64,000 bases of DNA, from contig NZ_CP035913.1 of the NCBI RefSeq assembly GCF_004209755.1, positions 6,510,001 through 6,574,000 of the forward strand, given 5' to 3'. A program made the position numbers and the translations under genes. This document shows positions 45,942-55,364 of this stretch, piece after piece. This stretch comes from Pseudoduganella lutea. GTDB taxonomy: Bacteria; Pseudomonadota; Gammaproteobacteria; Burkholderiales; Burkholderiaceae_D. Numbering within the stretch: the stretch's first letter is position 1; every line of letters starts with the position of its first letter. The notes under the pieces were generated by a model that was not told the DNA's origin, made no database searches, and saw only the letters and a program-made list of their open reading frames with translations.

Positions 45942-46301
45942 ATGAGTACGTTGAATACCTGGGCGCCAACGCCCGTACCGTGGCGTCTGCCCCGCAAGGG
46001 CCTAAGCGCGGCAGCGCTATACATCGTGATGCTGCTGGGGCTTGTCATTGCGGCCCCTGGCCAGGCAATCGATCTGGTCGCTTTCACGGGCCTGACCGGT
46101 CCACTGGTGTCGGCGTTGACCCAGATGGCCAGTCTGGCGCCCGGCATCAAGGCGCTGGTCGGGTTCATCGGTTTCGTGGTGGCGCTGATCTCGCTGGCCG
46201 CGCTCCGCAACTTCGGTCCAGTGTTGTTCTACGTCGGACTGGCCATTTTCGGTGCCGTGGGTCTCGTGATCGCCGGCGCGATCATGGGCGCGGTGATCTG
46301 A
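45942..46301 (+). CDS. traA: F-type pilin TraA-like protein
   Basis: A 119-residue protein with three hydrophobic helices (about 22-42, 65-85 and 92-117) after a short basic N-terminus: LYIVMLLGLVIAAPGQA may be a leader, followed by IKALVGFIGFVVALISLAAL and FYVGLAIFGAVGLVIAGAI. It lies immediately before TraL, TraE and TraK, the place of the pilin in F. Sequence identity to known pilins cannot be judged by eye, so the name rests on context, size and hydrophobic pattern. AAAGGAG precedes the ATG at 45942; a longer frame from 45768 looks like noise. Confidence 0.7.
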   Translation: MSTLNTWAPTPVPWRLPRKGLSAAALYIVMLLGLVIAAPGQAIDLVAFTGLTGPLVSALTQMASLAPGIKALVGFIGFVVALISLAALRNFGPVLFYVGLAIFGAVGLVIAGAIMGAVI

Positions 46302-46319
46302 ATCACCACGGAGGACGGG

Positions 46320-46619
46320 ATGCTGACCGACACCTATATCCCGCGCCGGTTGGACGATCAGTGGAAGATCGGCCTGTGGGACATCGATGTCGCAGCCCCC
46401 GTCCTTTTCATGCTGTTCGTGGGCTATCTGGCCAGCAGCCTGTGGGGCTTCTGCGCTGCTGTGGCCATTGGCATTTACTTCGCCCGCAAGATGGCGCGCA
46501 CCAAGGCTGACAAACACCCTGCCTATGCGTTGCACTGGCTGTACTGGCATTTGCCCACCAATCCGGTGAGTTCGATGCGCGCCACGCCGCCATCGCACAT
46601 CCGCCGCATGGTGGGATAA
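46320..46619 (+). CDS. traL: Pilus assembly protein TraL
   Basis: A 99-residue protein of the TraL/VirB3 family. It starts YIPRRLDDQWKIGLWDIDVA, followed by a membrane hairpin (about 27-62). It is an inner-membrane part of the F-type channel. GGAGGACGG precedes the ATG, 18 bases after the pilin stop. TraE follows after nine bases. Confidence 0.9.
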   Translation: MLTDTYIPRRLDDQWKIGLWDIDVAAPVLFMLFVGYLASSLWGFCAAVAIGIYFARKMARTKADKHPAYALHWLYWHLPTNPVSSMRATPPSHIRRMVG

Positions 46620-46628
46620 GGAGCGAAC

Positions 46629-47192
46629 ATGGACAACATCCGCTACCAGGACGATCTGCGGGAACTGCGCGTGCGCATCCGGGGCCACCGGATTGCCATG
46701 GGCGTGCTGGGCCTGTGCCTGTTTGTCACGCTGTTGATCACCTATGAACTGCTCGGCGCGCAGCGCGTGATCGTTATGCCGCCGCAGGTGACCAAATCGT
46801 TCTGGGTGTCGGGGGAACGCGTCAGCAATGAATACCTGGAGCAGATGGCAGGCTACGTCGCCTGGCTAATGCTCGACGTTACGCCCGCCTCGGCAGCCTG
46901 GAAGAAAGATGCCTTGCTGGGCTTTGTCGCGCCACAGGACTATGAAGCGCTGAAGCTACGCATGGAGCTGGAAGCCGAGCGCCTGCGCAAGATCAACGGC
47001 AGCACCTATTTTCAGTTGCAGCAACTGGAGCCGGACGAGGAGGCGCAGACGGTCCTGATGACCGGGCGCCTGCGCACGCTGGTCAACGGCCAGGAAACCT
47101 CTCTGCTGCAAAAGCGCTATCGCCTGGCCTTCCAGTATTCGGGCGGACGCACCCACCTGAGAACCTTCAAGGAACTTCGCGATGAAACGTAG
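46629..47192 (+). CDS. traE: Conjugal transfer protein TraE
   Basis: A 187-residue TraE (VirB8-like) protein with one N-terminal membrane helix (about 21-42, MGVLGLCLFVTLLITYELLG) and a periplasmic domain with VIVMPPQVTKSFWVSGERVS and YLEQMAGYVAWLMLDVTPAS. It is a core inner-membrane channel subunit. Its end overlaps TraK by 11 bases, showing translational coupling. Confidence 0.92.
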   Translation: MDNIRYQDDLRELRVRIRGHRIAMGVLGLCLFVTLLITYELLGAQRVIVMPPQVTKSFWVSGERVSNEYLEQMAGYVAWLMLDVTPASAAWKKDALLGFVAPQDYEALKLRMELEAERLRKINGSTYFQLQQLEPDEEAQTVLMTGRLRTLVNGQETSLLQKRYRLAFQYSGGRTHLRTFKELRDET

Positions 47193-47991
47193 ACACGTCA
47201 TCCTGCTGCTTACATTGGCCTGCCACGGTGCCTGCGCCCATGCGGGCCAGCCGCGCGACGTGCGCGATGGCGAAATCATGGAAGCGGCCATTTCGACCGA
47301 CGCGCCCACGCGCGTGCGCCTGGAGGGGCAACGCATCGTCAACGTGGTTGGCAACATCCACTCCAGCAGCAATTGCGAGGGCGCGCCGGCCAACGGCGCC
47401 GTGCCGCAGACTGCGGCGCAACTGGCCACTCCCACTGTCAATCCGCGCGGCGACGTTATCCTCAATTGCGACCTCGACAAGGGCGAAATCTATGTCAGGC
47501 CGGTTTCCGCGAGCCTGGCCAAGCCGATCAATTTATTCGTGTCGTCGCCGCGCGCCACCTACACCCTGCTGCTGCGCCCGGCACGCATGGCGGCGGACAC
47601 GCTGATCCTGCGTGACCGCCATATCGACAGCACGCAGACAGCGTCGACGAATAACAGGCCCGCCGCTGCGCACCATGTGCGGGCCCTGAAGACCTTGCTG
47701 GTATCGATGGCGACTGGCCGCGACGCCGATGGTGCGCAGGCCGAACACATGGAAGTGCGCAAGGCCCTATGGCAGGAGGCCGAATACACGCAACTGCACC
47801 GCGTCGAGGCGCGGGCATTGGTGGGCGAAACCTACCGGTTGCGCAATATCGGCAATACCGTCATGGTGCTGGCCGAACAGGAATTCGACCGCGAAGGCGT
47901 GCTGGCGGTCGCGATCGAGCGGCACAACCTGCGGCCGGGCGAGGCCACGCTGGTCCATGTCATCGCGGGCCAGGAGGAGGGCGCGCGATGA
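47182..47991 (+). CDS. traK: Secretin-like protein TraK
   Basis: A 269-residue exported protein with a signal peptide (about 1-19, LLLTLACHGACAHAG) and the TraK (VirB9/secretin-like) domain: VILNCDLDKGEIYVRPV and SKPINLFVSSPRATYTLLLR in the first half and LVGETYRLRNIGNTVMVLAE in the second. It forms the outer-membrane core with TraB and TraV. It overlaps the next start (ATGA) by four bases. Confidence 0.92.
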   Translation: MKRRHVILLLTLACHGACAHAGQPRDVRDGEIMEAAISTDAPTRVRLEGQRIVNVVGNIHSSSNCEGAPANGAVPQTAAQLATPTVNPRGDVILNCDLDKGEIYVRPVSASLAKPINLFVSSPRATYTLLLRPARMAADTLILRDRHIDSTQTASTNNRPAAAHHVRALKTLLVSMATGRDADGAQAEHMEVRKALWQEAEYTQLHRVEARALVGETYRLRNIGNTVMVLAEQEFDREGVLAVAIERHNLRPGEATLVHVIAGQEEGAR

Positions 47992-49343
47992 AGCTTCGAG
48001 AACGATGGGAAGCGGCAACGAGCCGTCTGAGCCCCAGGCAGAAGCAGTACATGACGGCCAGCAGCATCCTGGCAGGCGGTATCGGCATGCTCTGGCTGGT
48101 GTTGAGCCTGGCCGGTGCTGACGAGCCCAAGACGGCCCCCAATGCTGGCCAGGCCAAGGAAAAAGTGGTGGTCAACCCGGAACAGGAGGGCGTGACCCCG
48201 CCCCGTGTGGACCCGCTGGACCAGTGGGTAGGGACCGCCGGCAAGACACTGGCGCAATACAAGGTGGACAAGGATGCGCAGGACCGTTTCAATGCGGAGC
48301 GCAAGGCCGGTGAACAGACACTGATGCAGCGACTGGCCGATCTGGAACGCAAACAGCAGGAGCAGAACCTGGCCGCGTCAGCAGCGCCCGTTGCGCCACC
48401 GGCCGCGCCATCTGCACCGGCGCCGACAGGCCGTCCGCCCGCCATGCCGTCGCATACCGCCTCCGGCGCTCCGCCGCTGGTAGACCCTTCCGGCTATCCT
48501 CCTGGCAGTCCTGTAACACCGCTGCCAGTGCCCAACGGCACAGCGGATATGCCGGTGCCTCCCGCCGAGCCGGCGCCAGCGCTGATCCGCGTCAACCTGG
48601 CGCAGCCGACACCTGCCGCGAAATCGGCCGACGCGCCGGAAGCCGCCGGCCGCGAGGCGGATCATGAGAGTTCCGAAGGCGGCATGCTCGACACGTATCT
48701 GCCGGTGGGTTTTATTCGTGGCGAAACGTTGAGTGGCATCGCGGCGCCGACCGGCGGGCAGGCACAGGCCAACCCATTGCCGGTGTTGATCCGCCTGCTG
48801 GACAACGCCGTGCTGCCGAACCATTACCGCAGCGAGGTGAAGGAGTGTTTCGTGATCGCTTCCGGCTACGGCAGCATCAGCGCTTCCCGCGCGTACCTGC
48901 GAACCGTGAACCTGTCTTGCGTGCGCCGGGATGGCCGTGCGCTGGAGGTCAAGATCGACGGCAACGTGCTGGGCGAGGACGGCATGCTGGGGCTGCGCGG
49001 CCGCCTGGTGACCATGCAGGGGCAGATGCTGGCCAATGCGCTGCGTGCCGGCATTGTCAGCGGTATTGGCCAGGGTTTTGGGCAAAGTGGTGCAACCTTT
49101 TCCACCACACCGTTCGGTACGCTGGCCACGTCGCCCGAAGGCATGGGCGACCGGATGCAGCGCGGCATCGGTAGCGGCGTGGGGCGTGCACTGGACAACC
49201 TGGCGAATTACTACATCAAGCTGGCCGAAGAGACGTTTCCCGTCATCGAGGTCGGTGCCAAGCGGCAGGTGGACATCGTACTGACCAGGGGCGTGCGTCT
49301 GCCGAGGTTGGGGAAGGAGAAAGACGATGCGACCGTGGATTAA
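47988..49343 (+). CDS. traB: Channel protein TraB
   Basis: A 451-residue TraB (VirB10-like) protein. It has one membrane helix near residues 23-45 and a Pro/Ala-rich periplasmic linker (about 135-215). The beta-barrel C-terminal domain follows with VGFIRGETLSGIAAPTG, LPVLIRLLDNAVLPNHYRSE, LEVKIDGNVLGEDGMLGLRG and QVDIVLTRGVRL. It spans both membranes as the central scaffold of the channel. The ATG at 47988 overlaps the TraK stop; the upstream frame from 47769 is out of context. Its end overlaps the DsbC-like gene. Confidence 0.93.
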   Translation: MKLRERWEAATSRLSPRQKQYMTASSILAGGIGMLWLVLSLAGADEPKTAPNAGQAKEKVVVNPEQEGVTPPRVDPLDQWVGTAGKTLAQYKVDKDAQDRFNAERKAGEQTLMQRLADLERKQQEQNLAASAAPVAPPAAPSAPAPTGRPPAMPSHTASGAPPLVDPSGYPPGSPVTPLPVPNGTADMPVPPAEPAPALIRVNLAQPTPAAKSADAPEAAGREADHESSEGGMLDTYLPVGFIRGETLSGIAAPTGGQAQANPLPVLIRLLDNAVLPNHYRSEVKECFVIASGYGSISASRAYLRTVNLSCVRRDGRALEVKIDGNVLGEDGMLGLRGRLVTMQGQMLANALRAGIVSGIGQGFGQSGATFSTTPFGTLATSPEGMGDRMQRGIGSGVGRALDNLANYYIKLAEETFPVIEVGAKRQVDIVLTRGVRLPRLGKEKDDATVD

Positions 49344-50139
49344 CTGGATACCGCTATTGCTGGCGGTGGGTCTGCCAGCCGCGCTCGCCGCGCGAGCCGA
49401 GGACGCCATGCTGGCGCAGTTGCGCAAGGCGCATCCCGGCACGCGCTTCGACCGGGTAACACCGACACCTGTCGCCGGCATCTATGAAGTCTGGATGGGC
49501 GACAACGTCGCCTATGTCCGCCGTGGCAGCACACGTTACCTGATATTCGGTCATCTCTACGATGTACGTCACATGCGCGATCTGACCGCGTCGCGCAAGG
49601 CTAGTCGGCCGGCCAGCGATGGAGAGCCGCTACAGAGAACAACAGGTACGGTGCACCGCCAGGCTGTTGCTGACGTGCCTGTCGCCGATGCCATCGTTGC
49701 CACCCAGGGCAACGGCGCACGGCGTCTGCTGGTCTTCACCGATCCTGCTTGCGGCTTTTGCCGCGAGCTCGACAAGGAACTGCGGGAACTGCGTGACGTC
49801 ACGGTACTGCACTACCTGGTGCCGTTCCAGGGCAGAGCACTGCCAGAGGCAATCTGGTGTGCACCGGATCGCGACGCAGCGTACCGGCGGGTCATGACCG
49901 ATGGCACTGCACCGCAGTCGTCTATATCGGCGTGTGCCATGCCGCTCGAGCGCAACATGGCGCTCGCCGGCCGGCTCGGGATTCGTGTCACGCCCACGCT
50001 CGTGTTTGCTGATGGGCGCATTACCGCGGGTGTGCTGCCTTCTGCAGAAATCGAAGCCGGCCTGGCGCGCGCCGCCGATGGGCTCGCAAGGGCCGATGGC
50101 ATAGCAAGGACCAAATATGGAACTTCTCGCAAACGATAG
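49327..50139 (+). CDS. dsbC: DsbC-like thiol:disulfide isomerase
   Basis: A 270-residue exported protein with a signal peptide (about 1-23), a DsbC dimerisation-like N-terminus (KAHPGTRFDRVTPTPVAGIY, VWMGDNVAYV), and a thioredoxin-fold domain with the active site DPACGFCREL near residue 141 and the cis-Pro loop IRVTPTLVFADG. It should correct disulfides in Cys-rich transfer proteins such as TraN and TraU in the periplasm. SXT and IncC elements have dsbC at this position. It overlaps TraB by 17 bases and TraV by 23 bases. Confidence 0.88.
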   Translation: MRPWINWIPLLLAVGLPAALAARAEDAMLAQLRKAHPGTRFDRVTPTPVAGIYEVWMGDNVAYVRRGSTRYLIFGHLYDVRHMRDLTASRKASRPASDGEPLQRTTGTVHRQAVADVPVADAIVATQGNGARRLLVFTDPACGFCRELDKELRELRDVTVLHYLVPFQGRALPEAIWCAPDRDAAYRRVMTDGTAPQSSISACAMPLERNMALAGRLGIRVTPTLVFADGRITAGVLPSAEIEAGLARAADGLARADGIARTKYGTSRKR

Positions 50140-50671
50140 ATGGGGTCGCAGCACGTGCCTGGCCGGAACTCTGGCCGCGTTGGCCTTGACGGGCTGCGGC
50201 AACTTGTCCGGGCTCGACGGCTCGCCAAAGTTCAGTTGCAAGGCGCCGGAGGGCGTGCATTGCGCGTCGGTGACCGCCAACTATCACAACCGGGTCGCTG
50301 ATGGCACCCGGCAAGCGAGTCAGGCAGCGTCGGCAACGCCCGAATCGGCAGGCGTCGCCATGCGTCCTGGTCTCGACCCGGTGGCACTGCGTACACCGGT
50401 GCGTGTCCTGAGGCTATGGATCAAGGCATGGGAGGACAGCGACCACGATCTGGTGGACCAATCCTATGTCTATGTCCGCATCAATGAAGGGCAATGGCAG
50501 GTCGCCCATGTGCAGCGCGCGGCCCGCGAATCCTACGCGCCACTGCGCCCGCCGCCAGCATCGCCGATGGCACAGCCGGAGCCCGCCACGGCGCCGTCGG
50601 CCACGAGCGAAGGTGCTGAAACAGCACGAAGCGCCGCGGGGAGCCTGCCGGCCGTCGGCAATACACGGTAG
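50117..50671 (+). CDS. traV: Outer-membrane lipoprotein TraV
   Basis: A 184-residue lipoprotein with lipobox ALTGCGNLSG (Cys near residue 27), followed by FSCKAPEGVHCASVTANYHN, the signature TraV Cys motif. The C-terminal half has VRVLRLWIKAWEDSDHDLVD and DQSYVYVRINEGQW, then a Pro/Ala-rich tail. It completes the TraB-TraK-TraV outer core. The start at 50117 overlaps the DsbC-like gene. TraC follows after 22 bases. Confidence 0.9.
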   Translation: MELLANDRWGRSTCLAGTLAALALTGCGNLSGLDGSPKFSCKAPEGVHCASVTANYHNRVADGTRQASQAASATPESAGVAMRPGLDPVALRTPVRVLRLWIKAWEDSDHDLVDQSYVYVRINEGQWQVAHVQRAARESYAPLRPPPASPMAQPEPATAPSATSEGAETARSAAGSLPAVGNTR

Positions 50672-50693
50672 CCATTCGTCCAGGGAGCACATC

Positions 50694-53255
50694 ATGTTCG
50701 ATTTCGCCAGCGACGAAACACGCGGTGGACCGCGCCACCTGTTGGAATGGCTGGGCTTGCGTACTGGGATCGATACGCCGCCAGACCAGTTCGCGTCCTG
50801 GCTGCCCTATAGCGGCTACATCCCCGACCAGCAGCTGTTCGTGAACCGCAACGGCTGCATCGGGTTCATCCTCGACGTGCTGCCGCAGTGCGGCGCCGAC
50901 GAGCGCATGGTGGACGTGCTGGCCAGCCTGTACCTCAACTGCCCGATCGGCACCGGCATCCAATACCATCTGTTTGGCTCGCCCCATGTGCATCCCATCC
51001 TGCGCGACTACGCCAACCTGCGCATGGAAGATGCCGACCAGTACGAGAAGAGCAGGGAAGGCGGCCGTCCGGCGCGCAATACCAATCTCTACCGGAAGCT
51101 GGCGCGGCAGCGGGTACAGCATCTGCTGGCCGGGGCGCAGCGTTCGCTGACCGCCGCCTACCATTTCACCATGCGCGATTTTCGCCTGCTGGTCTCGGTG
51201 ACGATTCCCGGATCGGGGGACGATACGCAGCGCCTCGGCATCCTGTGCGCACTGCGCGATTCGATGTCCGTGACACTGGCCTCGGCCTCGCTGCCGAACC
51301 GACGCTGCGACGCGGATGAGCTGATCAACTGGTGCGCGCAGTTCACCAACCCCGACCGCATGACGCGCACCGGTTTCGGCGACCTGCACTACGACGCCGG
51401 CAGGGAAGTACGCGACCAGATCGTCGACTTCGACACGATCCAGGACGCCACGCCCGAAGGGCTGTGCTTCTCCAAACTGAGCGGCGCAGCGGCGCTGGAA
51501 GCGCGTTTCATGTCGATCAAGTCCTTTCCCAAGAAATTCGAGCTGTGGCGCATGGGCACCCTGATCGGGGACCTGATGCAGCCGCCGCTGCAGTACAGCG
51601 CCCCCTTCTTGCTGACCATGGGCGTGCACATCCTCGATCACGCGGATACGCGCAGCGCCATCACGACCAACCACTTCCGTGCCAACCAGAATTCGGACAG
51701 CAAGCTGGCCCAGGTCATGCCCGATGTCGAGCAAAAGCGCCAGGACTGGAAGGCCGCTGCGGACGCCGCCGACAATGGCGGCCGCCTGGTGACGATGTAC
51801 CACCAGATTGGCATCTTTTCCACCAGCGGGCAGGCTACGCAGGCCTGCGAGGCGGCCCGCGCGATTTGGCGTTCCTGCGGCTTCGAGCTGAACGCGGACG
51901 TGTTCAAGCAGCGCCAGGCATTGCTGGCCAGTCTGCCGATGACGCTGTCCCCCACCTTCCACGACGACTTGCGCAAGATGCGCCGGGTGACGCGCAAGAC
52001 CGATGCCAATGCCATCCATCTTGCGCCGCTCGTGGCGGAGTGGCGCGGTACGCGCACGCCCACGCTGGTGCTGGCTGGCCGGCGCGGACAGATCACCACG
52101 CTCGACCTGTTCGACAACGACCTGGGCAACTACAACGGGGCGGTGGTCGGCGCGCCCGGGTCGGGCAAGTCGGTGCTCCTCAATGAAATGGCATGGTCCT
52201 ACCGCTCGGTGGGCGCCAAGGTCTGGATGATGGACCTGGGCCGCTCCTTCGAAAAGCTGTGCCGCAAGGCCAATGGCAGCTACATTGAATTCACGCCCAG
52301 CAGCGACATCAACCTCAATCCCTTCACGGCGATCAATGACATCTGCGATGACATGGACATGCTGGTGCCGGCCATCGCCAAGATGTGCTCGATGAAGGGC
52401 ACGCTGGAGGAAGTGCAATACAAGGCCATTTCGGCGGTGCTCTTGCAGCAGTGGGACAAGTATGGCCGCGACATGACGATGACGGCCATGCGCGACGCCT
52501 TCAAGAGCGGGGCAATTCCCGACCTGGACATCCGCGATGACCAGCGCATCCGTGATCTGGCCGTCATGCTCAATCCCTATGCGAAGGGTGGCCAGTACGC
52601 CCGCTACTTCGAGGGCAGGAACAACATCGATTTCAGCAACGATTTCATCGTGATCGAGAACGAGGAGCTCAAGCGCCGGCCAGACCTGCACGCAGTGGTC
52701 AACATCCTCTTGATGTACCAGATCACCGCCGAGATGTACCTGACGCGCAACCGCAAGAAGCTGCTCATCATGGACGAATTGAAGCAGCAGTTGGGTGAAA
52801 TCGGCAGCGACGATCCCTTCAAGGCCGCCGTGGTGGAGGAAGCGGCGCGGCGGGCGCGCAAGTATGGCGGCTCGCTCGTGACTGCCACGCAAGGGGCCGA
52901 TGACTACTACGGTTCGGCGCAGATGGAAGCGGCCTTCAACTGCTCGGACTGGGTCTTCCTGTTGCGTCAGAAGCCCGAGTCGATCGAGTTGCTGGACCGT
53001 AAAGGCAGGCTGCTGATGGATGCTGCGAAAAAGCGCCTGCTTAACTCCCTGCGTACGGAGGCCGGCTGTTATGCCGAGATGTATGTATCGTCGCCGGTGG
53101 GTGAGGGCGTCGCGCGCCTGGTGCTCGATCCGGCCACCCATCTGCTGTTTTCCAACAAGCTGGAAGACAACAAGCCCATCGATGCGCTGCGCGCCCAGGG
53201 CTTGAGCATCGACGAAGCGATCACGCGCGTGCTGGAACAACGGGGCCTCGTATGA
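50694..53255 (+). CDS. traC: Type IV secretion ATPase TraC
   Basis: An 853-residue VirB4-like ATPase. The N-terminal domain has LPYSGYIPDQQLFVNRNGCI and FGSPHVHPILRDYA; the C-terminal domain carries Walker A GAPGSGKSVLLNE (near residue 486), Walker B-like KLLIMDELKQQLG (near 695) and the motif ATQGADDYYGS. It drives pilus assembly and disassembly at the inner membrane. The start at 50694 follows CAGGGAGCACATC. It overlaps TrbI by four bases (GTATGA). Confidence 0.94.
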   Translation: MFDFASDETRGGPRHLLEWLGLRTGIDTPPDQFASWLPYSGYIPDQQLFVNRNGCIGFILDVLPQCGADERMVDVLASLYLNCPIGTGIQYHLFGSPHVHPILRDYANLRMEDADQYEKSREGGRPARNTNLYRKLARQRVQHLLAGAQRSLTAAYHFTMRDFRLLVSVTIPGSGDDTQRLGILCALRDSMSVTLASASLPNRRCDADELINWCAQFTNPDRMTRTGFGDLHYDAGREVRDQIVDFDTIQDATPEGLCFSKLSGAAALEARFMSIKSFPKKFELWRMGTLIGDLMQPPLQYSAPFLLTMGVHILDHADTRSAITTNHFRANQNSDSKLAQVMPDVEQKRQDWKAAADAADNGGRLVTMYHQIGIFSTSGQATQACEAARAIWRSCGFELNADVFKQRQALLASLPMTLSPTFHDDLRKMRRVTRKTDANAIHLAPLVAEWRGTRTPTLVLAGRRGQITTLDLFDNDLGNYNGAVVGAPGSGKSVLLNEMAWSYRSVGAKVWMMDLGRSFEKLCRKANGSYIEFTPSSDINLNPFTAINDICDDMDMLVPAIAKMCSMKGTLEEVQYKAISAVLLQQWDKYGRDMTMTAMRDAFKSGAIPDLDIRDDQRIRDLAVMLNPYAKGGQYARYFEGRNNIDFSNDFIVIENEELKRRPDLHAVVNILLMYQITAEMYLTRNRKKLLIMDELKQQLGEIGSDDPFKAAVVEEAARRARKYGGSLVTATQGADDYYGSAQMEAAFNCSDWVFLLRQKPESIELLDRKGRLLMDAAKKRLLNSLRTEAGCYAEMYVSSPVGEGVARLVLDPATHLLFSNKLEDNKPIDALRAQGLSIDEAITRVLEQRGLV

Positions 53256-53641
53256 AATCCGCATTGATGCCGCTCGTGGCCGCGGTGGCGATGAACGCCG
53301 CCACGCTGGGCGCCTACCACTACTGGCTCGTCCGGCCCATTCCTGCGATCGGGGTGGTCGATGCCGCACGGGTGTACCGCGAGGAACAGGAGCGCTACCT
53401 GCAGGCGATTTCCGCCAGTCCGAATGACGCCGCGCGGGATAGGGCGATTGCCGCGGCCAGGGGCTTTGCCAACACCTTCCCCGCGCATCTGGCGAGTCTG
53501 GAACAGGACTGCGGCTGCCTGGTGGTCGACCGCTCGGCCATCGCGTCGGCGCCTGGTGCCATCCTCGACCTCACGCCACATTTATGGCAGCGGGTGCGGC
53601 CGTCAACTACCTCGCCCCGAAGGGCGGAGCTTGAAAGGTGA
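53252..53641 (+). CDS. trbI: TrbI-type transfer protein with an IscB-added tail
   Basis: A 129-residue protein. It has an N-terminal membrane anchor (about 3-25, MPLVAAVAMNAATLGAYHYW) and a periplasmic helix-rich domain with DAARVYREEQERYLQA and FPAHLASLEQDCGCLVVDRS. Size, place after TraC and pattern fit TrbI of F, which affects pilus retraction. The frame runs into IscB copy 2 after LWQRVRP and takes on a tail STTSPRRAELER. Without the element it would end CCG-TGA in a TGATG overlap with the next gene. The native part looks complete. Confidence 0.8.
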   Translation: MKSALMPLVAAVAMNAATLGAYHYWLVRPIPAIGVVDAARVYREEQERYLQAISASPNDAARDRAIAAARGFANTFPAHLASLEQDCGCLVVDRSAIASAPGAILDLTPHLWQRVRPSTTSPRRAELER

Positions 53642-53948
53642 AAAGCTCGATAGCTCGGGTTGACCCGAGAAAGGGCCATGGGTGCAAGCCTATGGCACTA
53701 CGTTGCAAGCAGGTACAAGACCGACGCCGGGATGCTTTATCCAGTCCCGGATAGAAAGGCGAAATGTCTTTCATTCGAAGTTGCGGTAGCAGACAAGCTA
53801 CAGGGTACGCACGAAACGGACCGCAATCAGGCAGGACGCGAACCTGCTGAAGCCGGCCTGCAACATTCTCAAGGATAGCGAGGCAGCGGCATGGCTGCTT
53901 CCGACACAAGGCGCGTAAGCGTACTGAAAAGTGAATGGGGAAACCGAC
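53603..53948 (+). ncRNA. omegaRNA (HEARO) of IscB copy 2
   Basis: It carries the same perfect hairpin CTCGGGTTGACCCGAG (53654-53669) and the GGGATGCTTTATCCAGTCCC motif as copy 1. The predicted guide is the sequence to the left, ATTTATGGCAGCGGGTGCGG from the end of trbI. This is inferred from known IscB systems; RNA ends are not visible. Confidence 0.8.
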
Positions 53949-55364
53949 ATGACGGTACTGGTTCTCGACAAGAAAAAGCGGCCCTTAATGCCGTGCACAC
54001 CGAAGCGGGCACGCAAGCTGCTCGCTGCCGGTCGCGCACGCATCCATCGACTGTTCCCCTTCTGTATCCGCCTCGTTGACCGGTGCCTCGAACAGTCCAC
54101 CGTGCAACCATTGCGGCTGTCGATCGACCCCGGTAGCAAGGCGACGGGAATGGCAATTGCGCGCATCGAAGCCGCTAACGCCTACGGTGTCGTCGAACCC
54201 GTAATACACATCTTATTCCTGCTGGAGCTGGCACATCGTGGCCAAGCCATCAGGGATTCATTACATGCCCGCTCGGCAATGCGACACCGGCGACGCAGTA
54301 ACCTGCGCTACCGCGCTCCGCGGTTTTCCAATCGCACCAGGCCAAGAGGTTGGCTTCCACCGTCCCTACGACATCGCCTCGACACAACGGTGTCGTGGGT
54401 CACGCGACTGCGGCGCCTGGCTCCCGTCACGCACTTGGCGCAGGAGCTGGTGTATTTCGATACGCAACTGATGCAAGATCCGGAAATCTCGGGTGTCGCA
54501 TATCAGCAAGGGACATTAGCAGGTTCCGAAGTGCGCGAATATCTGCTGGAGAAATTCCATCGTACATGTACTTATTGCGACGCGACAGACGTGCCGCTGC
54601 AGGTGGAGCACATCCACGCCAAAGCCCGCGGCGGCTCAGACCGGGTTTCCAATCTGACCCTCGCGTGCATACCGTGCAATAGAAAAAAATCTGCACAAGA
54701 TATACGCGTGTTTCTTGGAAAAGATCCAGTCAGACTAGCGCGCATTCTGAAGCAGGCAAAGGCGCCTTTGCACGATGCAGCGGCCGTCAATGCCACCCGA
54801 TGGGTTCTATTCTGTGCGTTAAAAAAGGCTGGTCTTCCAGTCGAAACTGGCACGGGCGGCCAGACGAAGTGGAACCGCAGCCGCCATGGTGTCATCAAGA
54901 CCCACGCGCTTGACGCGGCATGTGTAGGTGTCGTCGGGGAGGTGCAAGGTACAAAGGTGCCAACGCTACATGTCAAGTGCACGGGCCGAGGCTCACGCTG
55001 CAAGACGCGTTTAGATAAGTACGGTTTCCCACGTGCTTACCTCACGCGCAAGAAAACAGCCTTCGGCTTTCGCACCGGCGATATGGTGATGGCGACGGTG
55101 TTGACTGGCAAGCACAAAGGTCAATATAGAGGCCGCGTAGCCGTGCGGATGACAGGCAATTTCAACATTCAGCTCGGTATTGCTGGCATTCCCACTGTGC
55201 AAGGCGTCGCACATAGATATTGCCGAGTCCTGCAGCGTGCAGATGGCTACGGCTATGTGTGGCAACCGACAAACATCTTTCAAATCAAGGCAAAGGCGAC
55301 TGCTGCTTCGCGGTCAGCTCCTTTCCTCACCGCCCTCAATGGCGGTGTATTCCGGAGCACAAGC
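53603..55364 (+). mobile_element. IscB-omegaRNA element, copy 2
   Basis: A unit of about 1,762 bases with the same borders as copy 1: TCAACTACC at the left and TGATG at the right. Terminal hairpins are CGCCC-CGAA-GGGCG (53613-53626) and CACCGCCCTCAATGGCGGTG (55328-55347). It sits between trbI and the S26 peptidase gene in the middle of the mating operon. Removing it restores a TGATG stop/start overlap. No TnpA gene is present. Confidence 0.85.

Noticed and set aside
50481..53369. A 962-residue minus-strand frame opposite traC
   Set aside because: Shadow frame; the plus strand carries Walker motifs and operon overlaps.
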